The notes under the pieces: model-generated
Told to the model about the DNA's origin: nothing
The model's database searches: none
The model's input: only the letters and a program-made list of their open reading frames with translations
NCBI RefSeq assembly: GCF_018397995.1
Contig: NZ_BBQH01000085.1
Span: forward strand, 1-43,979
Direction of reading: 5' to 3'
From: Rhizomonospora bruguierae
GTDB lineage: Bacteria; Actinomycetota; Actinomycetes; Mycobacteriales; Micromonosporaceae
Length of the DNA: 43,979 nt
Part shown: in pieces, positions 15,801-22,248 of the stretch
Layout of the letters: each line of letters starts with the position of its first letter
Numbering within the stretch: the first letter of the stretch is position 1
Translations under genes and position numbers: made by a program

Positions 15801-17443
15801 TGCTGAAGCGGCTGTCCACACTGGAGGAGTTGGGCAAGCTCTACGACGCCAACAAGGGCAGGGCGAAGGCGGACTACGCCGCCGGCGGGTGGCCGGCCTT
15901 CGCCGAGGCCCTGGCCGGCGCCAAACGGGTGCTGTCGGCCGATCCGGCGCCCGGGCAGTCCGCCATCGTGGCGGCCGGGATCGCGCTGGAGGACGCCGTC
16001 GACGCCCTCGCCTACATCAGGGACCTGAAGGAACTGGTCGCTGACGTGGGCTCGCTGGACGCCGGGGACTTCCTGCCCGGGGCCTGGCCGGCCTTCGCCG
16101 CGGCGCTGGCCACCGCCCGGTCCGTGCTGGCCAACGCCGACGCCACCACGGTCGAGGTGGACGAGGCGTACGAGGAGTTGCTGACCGCCGCCGACGGGTT
16201 GCGGGTGCCCAACCTGGCGGTGGCGCCGCGGGCGACCGCTTCCGCCTCGTCGATCTACAACAGCACCTACGACGCGCCGAAGATCAATGATGGTGACGAC
16301 ACCACCCGCTGGAACGCCACCTCGGCGCAGGGCAACGGCGGCTGGGCCCGGCTGGACTGGGCCGAGCCCGTCGCCGCGAACTGGGCCACCATCGTGCTCT
16401 ACCAGTGGTCCGGGCGTGCCGAGCTGGCCCACGTGCAGTACCTCAGCGGCGAGGAGTGGAAGACGCTGGCCACTTTCGCCAACAACCCGACCGAGGGGCA
16501 GTACCAGTCCCAGGACGTGGTGCAGCTGCCGCTGGGCAATATCGAGTTCTCCAGCCTGCGGGTCATCTACGAGAAGGCCGTGTCCGCCGGCGGCGGCCCC
16601 AGCCCGTCCATCTGGGAATTCGAGGTGTACGACTGGCCGGTGCTGAGCGTGCAGCCGGTGCGGCTCGCCACCACGGCTGGCACCGCGGCCACCCTGCCCG
16701 CGACGGTGCCCGCCAAGCTGGCCAACCGGCAGACCGCCCCAGCACACGTCACCTGGGACCCGATTCCGGCCGAGAAGTGGCTCGTGCCGGGAACCTTCGA
16801 GGCGACCGGGACAATCCCAGGCACCAACCTGCGGGCAACCGCAGAAATCACGGTCAAGCCACTCACCCCGGCCACGGCACCATCCATCACCGGCACCGCC
16901 GAGGTCACCGGGCTGCTAACCGCCAACCCCGGCACATGGAAACTCGACGGGCTGACCTTCGACTACCAATGGAATATGGACGGAAAGCCGATCAACGGCG
17001 CCACCTCAGCCGACCTACCGGTAACCGCCACACTGGCCGGCAAGCCCGTCACCGTCACCGTCACCGCGACCAAGACCGGACACACGCTCGGTTCGGCAAC
17101 ATCCGAACCGGTCACGGTGAGGGCCGTTCCAGTATGGAACGCCACGAAGGTGTACCAGGAGGGTGACCGGGTCCTGTACCAAAACCGGCTGTTCGAGGCC
17201 CAATGGTGGACCCAGAACCAGGTGCCGACCTCCTCACCCTGGCTGGCCTGGGCCGAAATCGGCGCCACCATACGCTGCTCGACCGAAGCGACCGCCCGGA
17301 CGTGGACCGACTCGGGCATCTACCTCACCGGACAGACCGCCGTACACGATGGAATCCGCTGGACCGCCCAATGGTGGACCCGCAACCAGGAGCCGGGCGA
17401 CAAGAACGGCCCCTGGGTCAAGACCGACACCTGCAACGGCTGA
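12818..17443 (+). CDS. Secreted multimodular GH27 glycosidase (alpha-galactosidase / beta-L-arabinopyranosidase)
   Basis: 1541 residues. Sec signal to about 37; N-terminal region with an Ig-like domain (about 160-215); GH27 barrel from TPYMGWNHWYA (about 224) to about 500 with nucleophile D353 (AIKLDHCGG) and acid/base D416 (WRTDGDLG); C-terminal beta domain to about 605. Then follow discoidin/CBM32-like modules (about 611-745 and 750-925), an Ig-like domain (927-997), two FIVAR-like helical repeats (1000-1130), another discoidin-like module (1132-1275), two Ig-like domains and two CBM5/12-like segments (1438-1541; AQWWTQNQ, AQWWTRNQ). The family's usual DD in the substrate motif reads IDEGWW (D267, E268), a change reported for GH27 beta-L-arabinopyranosidase. 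ATG 12818 has AGGGAG upstream. Likely acts on arabinogalactan-type polymers. Family assignment is firm; specificity is open. Confidence 0.92.
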   Translation: MSQSGMRRLAPRILSVTMSAALAASVVGIAGQPALAASGSTTDIAQAMENRKNVEYGGADWRDFGTTRTFTRVELSAPDPRTPSLEYYNWDAQAWAPLWTAEQAFSGTKTVILDQPRQASKIRVVPDTVRITGVFNDSPISATTSVDITTTVGVPPTLPAHLNVKQGNGGRLLLPVSWQAVPQTRYEAPGGYTVTGTYSDGGVSGTATATIAVTKDKGLIELATPYMGWNHWYALRFDATAATFKAQVEAMEKSGLTDAGYDIIWIDEGWWGNTDNKTYRDADGNMVPGPKFGDPGALADWLHARGLKFGMYTDTGSGSCGGYFGSGGDNWFENYRKDVRQFKAWGVDAIKLDHCGGHNDAGPYTDTNAEVYAGFYQALRAEDPEGTIIFDTCEAGQEAPGDWAYKIANAWRTDGDLGVPALDDKFFEIWERNINRQASGPGEKGWNDPDYLTIDAPGNVMTPEQFRTYFTLWAISAAPLILSQDVTKLKPQNIATLTNKDMLAIDQDPLGVQPSLIRRDANGLQVWSKPLAAKNGKTRAAVTLLNRSSAPATFGFRWAEAGLKNVSKVHNVWENTDEPTGDDYQGVVFPGEVTVVVAEGEATDPAAGWPTINYAPQSLIVAPSGSNQFQRSQAAADYRTDTYWRPNFNDLDGSQWIQADFGRPLPVGEVDMVMQTNFTATSQVEYWDGKTWQVAATAASLSGTTVFQIDPPVTTTKVRWRAPGGGNPQVKEFEIYPPAKNNGSYANLSKPVATPNPNLAQRGDVQCFASSDRPNYGCDKLTDGIVQKGTDQAAVTGPGRWNSGVVGNNEYIGLTWGTPVQAGVDKTLRLFYGSWWHRETRSVVEYRASESDDWTRLAVVAATPAAGEVQAQDVMDFDLTGKTVKQVRVRFTEVVATTDGPWSGAAYPTFWEIELNTTAQGPVPLVTRITPVQTKAGRAPAMPTRVDARFSDGEWAKAPVTWDAIDPANYARAGEFFATGTVAGTTVPAKARVTVLKRLSTLEELGKLYDANKGRAKADYAAGGWPAFAEALAGAKRVLSADPAPGQSAIVAAGIALEDAVDALAYIRDLKELVADVGSLDAGDFLPGAWPAFAAALATARSVLANADATTVEVDEAYEELLTAADGLRVPNLAVAPRATASASSIYNSTYDAPKINDGDDTTRWNATSAQGNGGWARLDWAEPVAANWATIVLYQWSGRAELAHVQYLSGEEWKTLATFANNPTEGQYQSQDVVQLPLGNIEFSSLRVIYEKAVSAGGGPSPSIWEFEVYDWPVLSVQPVRLATTAGTAATLPATVPAKLANRQTAPAHVTWDPIPAEKWLVPGTFEATGTIPGTNLRATAEITVKPLTPATAPSITGTAEVTGLLTANPGTWKLDGLTFDYQWNMDGKPINGATSADLPVTATLAGKPVTVTVTATKTGHTLGSATSEPVTVRAVPVWNATKVYQEGDRVLYQNRLFEAQWWTQNQVPTSSPWLAWAEIGATIRCSTEATARTWTDSGIYLTGQTAVHDGIRWTAQWWTRNQEPGDKNGPWVKTDTCNG

Positions 17444-17496
17444 CCTGAAAGGCACACCCTGCGGATGGGCCCGGCGCGCACAAAAAGCGCCGGGCC
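17156..17496 (+). repeat. 341-bp inverted repeat, right copy
   Basis: Perfect partner of 11807-12147 in inverted orientation. It starts exactly at codon 1447 of the GH27 gene and ends inside the right arm of the terminator hairpin. The two copies enclose 5,008 bases. Confidence 0.93.
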
Positions 17497-17500
17497 CATC
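17464..17500 (+). terminator. Terminator of the GH27 gene
   Basis: Perfect 14-bp stem (17464-17477 with 17487-17500) and a 9-base loop, 20 bases after the stop, with no U-tract. The left repeat copy carries the same hairpin with one mismatch near its base, because identity ends at 17496. Confidence 0.85.
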
Positions 17501-17538
17501 AGGCCGCCGGTCGAACCGCCACCGGCGGCGGTAGCAGG

Positions 17539-18192
17539 TCAGCCCCTGCCGTTGCGGACGGCCGGCGCGATGCGCACCTGGCCGAGCCACGGCCCGGTGG
17601 CGTACCGGGCGGTGAAGGTCACCGTCACGGTCTGACCGTCGGCGAACCTTCGCAGCCCGCCGAAGCAGTGGTGGCCGTCGTCGGTGATGTCGCAGGAAGG
17701 ACCACCGCCGGCGCCGCGATAGTCGTAGACCTCGCGGGTCGCCACGGGTACGCCGTCAATCTCGATCCCGTAGATCCCCGACGTCGTGGTCGCCACCGAA
17801 AGCGCCAGTTTGGAGCCGTAGCGCCAGACCATCGTCGCGGTCATCCGCTGCTCAGGGTCAGCTGGGTCGCTGTGGACCACCTGGCCACCGGGATCGGTGC
17901 CAATCGCGTCGGGCATCGGTTCCTTGAGCTTGTCCGGCCGGGGAGGCATCGGGTACTCCGTGAACGGAACCCGTTCGGCAACCGCGAAGAACACCGTGCC
18001 CTGCTTCGGCACGGCGGCCTTGCGGGCCATCTCCTGGGCGCCGGTGACCCGGTAGGCGATCGTGGCCTTCTCCCCGACGACCAGCGCCTCCCCGAGCGGG
18101 TTCTGACCCGTCTCGTAGGCGTCCTGATGCAGATCCGCGACGCAGTTCAGCGACGCGTGAGGCGTTCCGCGTGCCGCCACCGCAGCCGCCAC
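17539..18192 (-). CDS. Hypothetical protein, probably missing its N-terminus
   Basis: Up to 217 residues with no recognised domain. It has regularly spaced strands and three cysteines (LNCVADLHQD, PSCDITDDGHHCFGG), as in extracellular beta-sandwich proteins, but no signal peptide or anchor. The only start is a GTG lying in the debris of the sigma-factor gene upstream, without a ribosome site. Homologues next to SigE-type sigma factors are often membrane or lipoproteins. I infer that a deletion fused the tail of this gene to the head of the sigma gene and removed its signal sequence. It may not be expressed. It converges with the GH27 gene. Confidence 0.5.
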   Translation of the reverse strand: MAAAVAARGTPHASLNCVADLHQDAYETGQNPLGEALVVGEKATIAYRVTGAQEMARKAAVPKQGTVFFAVAERVPFTEYPMPPRPDKLKEPMPDAIGTDPGGQVVHSDPADPEQRMTATMVWRYGSKLALSVATTTSGIYGIEIDGVPVATREVYDYRGAGGGPSCDITDDGHHCFGGLRRFADGQTVTVTFTARYATGPWLGQVRIAPAVRNGRG

Positions 18193-18398
18193 TACGACAG
18201 GTAGCTGTTGACCAGCACCCGGCGGACGTATGCCTCAGGATCCGCCTCGATCCAGCTCCAGGCGCCCCAGGCACGCACCAGGGCCGTTTGCAGCAGATCC
18301 TCTGCGTACGCCCAGTCGCGGGTCAGCAGGTACGCCGTACGCAGCAGTCGATGTGACCGTTGCCGCACGAACTCAGCGAACGACTCGTCCGTTGCCAC
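18192..18398 (-). pseudogene. Truncated SigE-type ECF sigma factor (region 2 only)
   Basis: From GTG 18398 (GAGGAG upstream) the product is 68 residues: FAEFVRQRSHRLLRTAYLLT, then DWAYAEDLLQTALVRAWGAW and EAYVRRVLVNSYLS. This is sigma region 2 of the SigE-type ECF family, usually about 170 residues. The stop is TAG where the family has the first Trp of SWWRRRW. Beyond it the frame still reads WRLRWRHAERLTRR before a TGA. Region 4, needed for -35 recognition, is absent. The gene was therefore hit by a nonsense change (TGG to TAG) and a larger deletion joining it to the next gene. Confidence 0.8.
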
Positions 18399-18628
18399 CG
18401 GCTCTCCTCGGGTTGGGGACGCCGTTTGATACCTGCGCGGACCCGCGGATGGTTGCACGCGTCGCGCCGCCGATACTGAGGCTTCGGGGCATGCGTGGTA
18501 GCCGTGTGTTCTGCCTGCGCTGTCCGCCCCAGCCCGCCGACGGCGCGTCAGGTCAGTTGGGGCCGTGGGTTACCCGATCAATGGGGCGGGCGTTGCCCGA
18601 TGCGCCAGCAGTCGAGGGAAGTTGGCTT

Positions 18629-18895
18629 CTAGGATGCCTGGTGCATGGGCATGTCGGCCAGCCAGACATCGGCCAGGTAGCCGAGGGGAACATCGAGGGC
18701 CTGGCTGAGGCAGACCACGGTGCCGAAGGCCGGTGCGGGAAGGCGGCCCGCCTCGATCTTGCGCAGCGTCTCGGGGGAGATGCCGGCCGCCAGGGCCACC
18801 TCGACGAGGCCGCGGCCGGCCCGCGCGGCCCGGAGGGCGGCTCCGAGGCGCTGGCCCGCGGCGATCTGGTCGGCGGTGAGTGGTTGGCGAACCAT
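18629..18895 (-). CDS. XRE-family helix-turn-helix regulator
   Basis: 88 residues from ATG 18895 (MVRQPLTADQIAAGQ). The HTH covers about residues 18-72: RLGAALRAARAGRGL, VEVALAAGISPETLRKIEAG and then FGTVVCLSQALDVPLGYLADVW. It is a stand-alone DNA-binding domain. It is divergent from the methionine aminopeptidase gene with 73 bases between the starts, and the gap has a palindrome it could bind. It probably represses itself and map. A pairing of a small XRE gene with a second type I Map gene is familiar in actinobacteria. Confidence 0.88.
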   Translation of the reverse strand: MVRQPLTADQIAAGQRLGAALRAARAGRGLVEVALAAGISPETLRKIEAGRLPAPAFGTVVCLSQALDVPLGYLADVWLADMPMHQAS

Positions 18896-18930
18896 GCCAG
18901 CAGGATATCCCTCCGGAGCGCCGCCGCATG

Positions 18931-18948
18931 GTGGTATAAAAATACCGC
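18931..18948. promoter_or_regulatory. Palindromic operator between XRE gene and map
   Basis: GGTAT-AAAA-ATACC (18933-18946), extended by a further G/C pair at 18931/18948. It sits in the 73-base divergent gap at the expected -10 area, 23 bases from the map start. Candidate binding site of the XRE protein. Confidence 0.6.
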
Positions 18949-18968
18949 ACACGGAGAGGGAGGCTGTC

Positions 18969-19796
18969 GTGATCGAGCTCAAGTCCGCCGAGGAGATCAG
19001 CCGGATGGCGGTGGCCGGCCAGTTCGTCGGCGAGCTGCTCGCCGAGCTGAGCGGGGTCGCCGCGGTCGGCGTCAACCTGATGGACCTCGAACACCACGCC
19101 CGCCGCCGGATCAAGGAACGCGGTGCCGAGTCCTGCTACTGGGACTACGCCCCCTCGTTCGGCCGCGGCCCGTTCCGCAATGTGCTGTGCCTGTCGGTCA
19201 ACGACGCGGTGCTGCACGGCCTGCCGCACGACTACGTTTTGCGGGACGGCGACCTGCTCAGCATCGACATGGCGGTCGGCATCGACGGCTGGGCCGCCGA
19301 CTCCGCGCTGTCCGTCATCGTCGGCACCCCCGACCCGGCCGACCTGAAGCTGATCGAGGCCACCGAGGTCGCCCTGGCGGCCGCCATCACCGCCGCCCAG
19401 CCCGGCGGCCGCCTCGGCGACGTCTCCGCCGCGATCGGCGAGGTCGCCCGCTCCTACGGGTACGGCGTCAACCGCGAGTTCGGCGGCCACGGCATCGGGC
19501 GCACCATGCACGAGGCCCCGCACGTCGCCAACAACGGCCGCCCCGGCCGCGGCATGAAACTCGAGCCCGGCCTCACCATCGCCATCGAGCCCTGGTTCTG
19601 CCGCTCCACCGACAAAATCACGTTCGACAAGGACGGCTGGACGATCCGCTCCGCCGACGGCTCCCGCACCGCTCACTCCGAGCATACGGTCGCCGTCACG
19701 CCTTCCGGCCCCCAGATCCTGACCCGCCGCCCCGCTGATGGCGCCACCTCGGCCGATCCCGCCGCTGTCCGCGTACCCGGCAACGAGGTCGCCTGA
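18969..19796 (+). CDS. map: Type I methionyl aminopeptidase
   Basis: 275 residues from GTG 18969, preceded by GGAGAGGGAGG. It removes N-terminal methionine from new proteins. The metal ligands are present: Asp in LLSIDMAVG, Asp in AADSALS, His in GGHGIGRTMHE, Glu in TIAIEPWF and Glu in AHSEHTV; the substrate-binding His is in VLHGLPHD. The C-terminus is extended by about 25 residues with no clear motif. It lacks the N-terminal zinc-finger or SH3-binding extension of some actinobacterial Maps. The ribosomal-operon map would be elsewhere, so this is probably an accessory copy under control of the adjacent XRE regulator. Confidence 0.93.
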   Translation: MIELKSAEEISRMAVAGQFVGELLAELSGVAAVGVNLMDLEHHARRRIKERGAESCYWDYAPSFGRGPFRNVLCLSVNDAVLHGLPHDYVLRDGDLLSIDMAVGIDGWAADSALSVIVGTPDPADLKLIEATEVALAAAITAAQPGGRLGDVSAAIGEVARSYGYGVNREFGGHGIGRTMHEAPHVANNGRPGRGMKLEPGLTIAIEPWFCRSTDKITFDKDGWTIRSADGSRTAHSEHTVAVTPSGPQILTRRPADGATSADPAAVRVPGNEVA

Positions 19797-19867
19797 GCGG
19801 CGGTCGTGGGGCCGGCCCGGAGCGTCCGGTTAACGGGGGTGCGGGCATCGCTAGCCGGGCGGAGCGC

Positions 19868-20485
19868 TCAACGCTGGCCTTCCTCGTGGCCCGCATGATG
19901 TTCCCGGCGGTGAGGGGTCGCGGCGGTGACGGTCAGGCCGCGATCGACGAAGCCGATCAGCCACTCGAAGCTCTCGCCGACGTCGGTGTCCAGCTCGAAG
20001 CCGCCGGCGGCCTCGAGCACCGCGAAGCCGTGGAACAGGCTCCGTAGCAGTCGCAGCGCGTGCACCGTGTCGGCCGGATCGAGCCGGTATCCGGCCAGCA
20101 CCGCGGACAGGGAGTCGAGCACCCGGGCTCCGGCCGCCACGATCGGACCGCCCGGCCCGTCAGCGTCGATGCGGATCGTGGCGGCGTACCGCCCCGGGTG
20201 CTCGACCACGTAGGTCGGGATCGTGCGCGCCGCGGCCGCGAGCGCCTCCCGCCCGGAACGCCCCTGGAGCGCGGCCCGCAGCGCGTCGTCCAGTTCGGTG
20301 AGGGCCAGCACCGCGATCCGCCGGTTGAGGTCGGCCTGGCCGTCGACGTGCTTGTAGAGCGACGGCGCGCGCACCCCGAGCCGCTTGGCCAGCAGGCCCA
20401 TCGTCACGTTGGCGAGCCCGACCTCGTCCGCGAGGCCGGCGGCGGCGGCGACCACCGCCGCCGGGTCGAGCCCGGTCCTAGGCAC
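19868..20485 (-). CDS. TetR-family transcriptional regulator
   Basis: 205 residues. The HTH is near residues 24-45 (NVTMGLLAKRLGVRAPSLYKHVDG). The C-terminal domain resembles the TetR WHG type, with LLRSLFHGFAVLEAAGGF. The GTG start at 20485 overlaps the end of the hydrolase gene by 8 bases, so the two are co-transcribed and coupled. Two tandem 15-bp palindromes upstream of the hydrolase are the likely operators, making this a self-regulated detoxification-type operon. Confidence 0.92.
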   Translation of the reverse strand: MPRTGLDPAAVVAAAAGLADEVGLANVTMGLLAKRLGVRAPSLYKHVDGQADLNRRIAVLALTELDDALRAALQGRSGREALAAAARTIPTYVVEHPGRYAATIRIDADGPGGPIVAAGARVLDSLSAVLAGYRLDPADTVHALRLLRSLFHGFAVLEAAGGFELDTDVGESFEWLIGFVDRGLTVTAATPHRREHHAGHEEGQR

Positions 20486-21311
20486 GGGCGTTCGCCTTGA
20501 GGAACGGCAGCAGCAGCGCCACGGTCTCGTCGGGGAACTGGGTCTGCGGGTAGTGACCCGCGCCCTCGATCACCTCGAGCTTGCCGAGCCCGGCCGGCAT
20601 CGCCGCCACGATCGCCTCGCCCTCGGCGCGCGGGTCGGCCCAGTCCGGGTCGAGAGAGCCCTCGACGATCAGCGCGGGGCAGCGGACGTTGCCGAGCTGT
20701 GCCCCGGCGTCGATCGGCGCGGACCGGCCCATACGCTGCATCGCCTTCATCCGGCCGGGCTCGCCGAGCATGGCTCCCACGCGCCGCAACTGCTCGGCCC
20801 AGTCGGCCGGCTTGCGGCCCGGGAAGGCGATGTCGAGGTACCGTCGCCACCACTTCACGCTGCCCAGGGCGGCGGTCATCAGCAGCCGGGCCAGGCCGGT
20901 GCGGTGGCGCTTCACCCGCAGGTCGCCGAGGCGGATCGACTGCTTGCGGGTGAACGGCACGAGTTCGACGATGCCCTCGATCAGGTCGGGCGCCTGAGCC
21001 GCGGCGATGGTGACCGCGCCGCCCGAGAACGAGTGCCCCACCAGCACGGCCGGGCCGCCGAGGTGCCGCACCAGCGCGATGAGGTCCCCCGCAACGTCGG
21101 TGCGGGTGTAGGACGGCCAGGTGGCACTCGACTCGCCGCAGCCCCGCAGGTCGACGGCGGCCACCCGATAGCCGGCCGCGACCAGTTGGGGCACGACGAA
21201 GCGGTAGGACGCGCGGCTGTCGCCCATGCCGTGCGCCAGGACGACCAGCGGGCCGGCGCCGGTGACCTCGTACGCGATCGTGCCGTCGCCGACGGTGAGG
21301 AACTCGGACAT
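20478..21311 (-). CDS. Alpha/beta hydrolase
   Basis: 277 residues. Nucleophile elbow GHSFSG (Ser), acid region in EGSLDPDWADP and catalytic His in GAGHYPQTQFPD; the oxyanion strand is VVLAHGMGDSRASY. Overall pattern is of haloalkane-dehalogenase/epoxide-hydrolase-like esterases. Substrate unknown. It is first in a two-gene operon with the TetR regulator, which presumably senses its substrate. Confidence 0.9.
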   Translation of the reverse strand: MSEFLTVGDGTIAYEVTGAGPLVVLAHGMGDSRASYRFVVPQLVAAGYRVAAVDLRGCGESSATWPSYTRTDVAGDLIALVRHLGGPAVLVGHSFSGGAVTIAAAQAPDLIEGIVELVPFTRKQSIRLGDLRVKRHRTGLARLLMTAALGSVKWWRRYLDIAFPGRKPADWAEQLRRVGAMLGEPGRMKAMQRMGRSAPIDAGAQLGNVRCPALIVEGSLDPDWADPRAEGEAIVAAMPAGLGKLEVIEGAGHYPQTQFPDETVALLLPFLKANARA

Positions 21312-21329
21312 GTCAACCTCCGGGGCTTG

Positions 21330-21364
21330 GCTAATGCTATTAGCTATAGGCTAATGACATTAGC
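21330..21364. promoter_or_regulatory. Two tandem palindromic operators of the hydrolase-tetR operon
   Basis: GCTAATGCTATTAGC (21330-21344) and GCTAATGACATTAGC (21350-21364). Both are 15-bp palindromes; the second is perfect (7-1-7) and the first perfect over 6-bp arms. Their starts are 20 bases apart (about two helix turns). They lie 19-53 bases before the hydrolase start and overlap its promoter. The form is typical of TetR-family operators. Confidence 0.85.
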
Positions 21365-21619
21365 TGGGCCCGTCAACATGTGCCGGCGAGCCCCACTCCC
21401 ACGCTCCGCCAGCGACCGCCCGCCACGCCGGTCGAGCGCCGTCCGGCTCGATCCGGTGACACCGCCGCGCCGAGAGCGTGGGGGAGAGGTGGGCGGGAAG
21501 GCGCCGCAACCGGCGTGATCCGGTATGCGGTTCGGGGCGCCGCCGGGTCGACGATTGCGGCGGGTGTGCGCTGCCGCAGCGGGGACACGCGCCGCCGCCA
21601 CGATGGTGCGTAGCGATGA

Positions 21620-22223
21620 ACAACGCGCCGACGCGGGATCGTCTCGGCGGTCATCAGCGTTGCGGCGGGCAGCTACCTGCCGAAGGCCCTCGACCCCCGG
21701 ACGACCGGCCGATCGCGATCAACGTGGTGAGTAACCCGGCCACCGTGCCCGCGTGGGGGAACGACGTGTTCTCGTTCGTCATGCCCGCCGGCGCGCGCCC
21801 GGCCACGCATCCTCCGATCGACTGCCCCTCCGTGGTGGATTGGGCGCACGCCAACGGCGGGGCTGACCGGGAAGCCGCCCGGGTACGCATGGTGGTGCAC
21901 CGTCAGCCGAGTACGCCACCAAAGTGGACGGCCGACTGCCGCTGTTCGGATTCACCCTCCAAAAAGGAGAAATCGAGGTCTTCGAGCTGACCGCCACCAC
22001 CAAGGGCACGGTGGAATGGGTCATCGCACTGGCCCTGGTCGTCGGCGGCGAGTCGCAGAGCATCGAGGTAACCAACCACGGCCAACCTTTCCGGACGACC
22101 GGCTTCGTCAGCCCGCACGGCTACCGGGTCGAGGCCGGGACGGACCACTGGGTGGAGTGCACCGGAACTCCACCGACCTGCGGCACCACGTCGGTTCCGC
22201 CGGTGGAACTACGCTACTCCTGA
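21620..22223 (+). pseudogene. Hypothetical protein gene broken by two frameshifts
   Basis: Three consecutive frames join into one plausible protein. A hydrophobic start (IVSAVISVAAGSYLPKAL, about 21630-21690) is followed in a second frame by IAINVVSNPATVPAW and FSFVMPAG. After a shift near 21890 comes EYATKVDGRLPLFGFTLQKG through VEWVIALALVVGG to HWVECTGTPPTC and the stop at 22223. This looks like a single-pass membrane protein with an extracellular beta domain. No function recognised. About 240 bases upstream (21365-21600) show nothing convincing. Confidence 0.5.
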
Positions 22224-22248
22224 CCCGGCCGGCAGGCGTCGGTCGCGC

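Noticed and set aside
18401-18458. Longer start (18458) for the sigma-factor remnant
   Set aside because: GTG 18398 has GAGGAG directly upstream and matches the family N-terminus.
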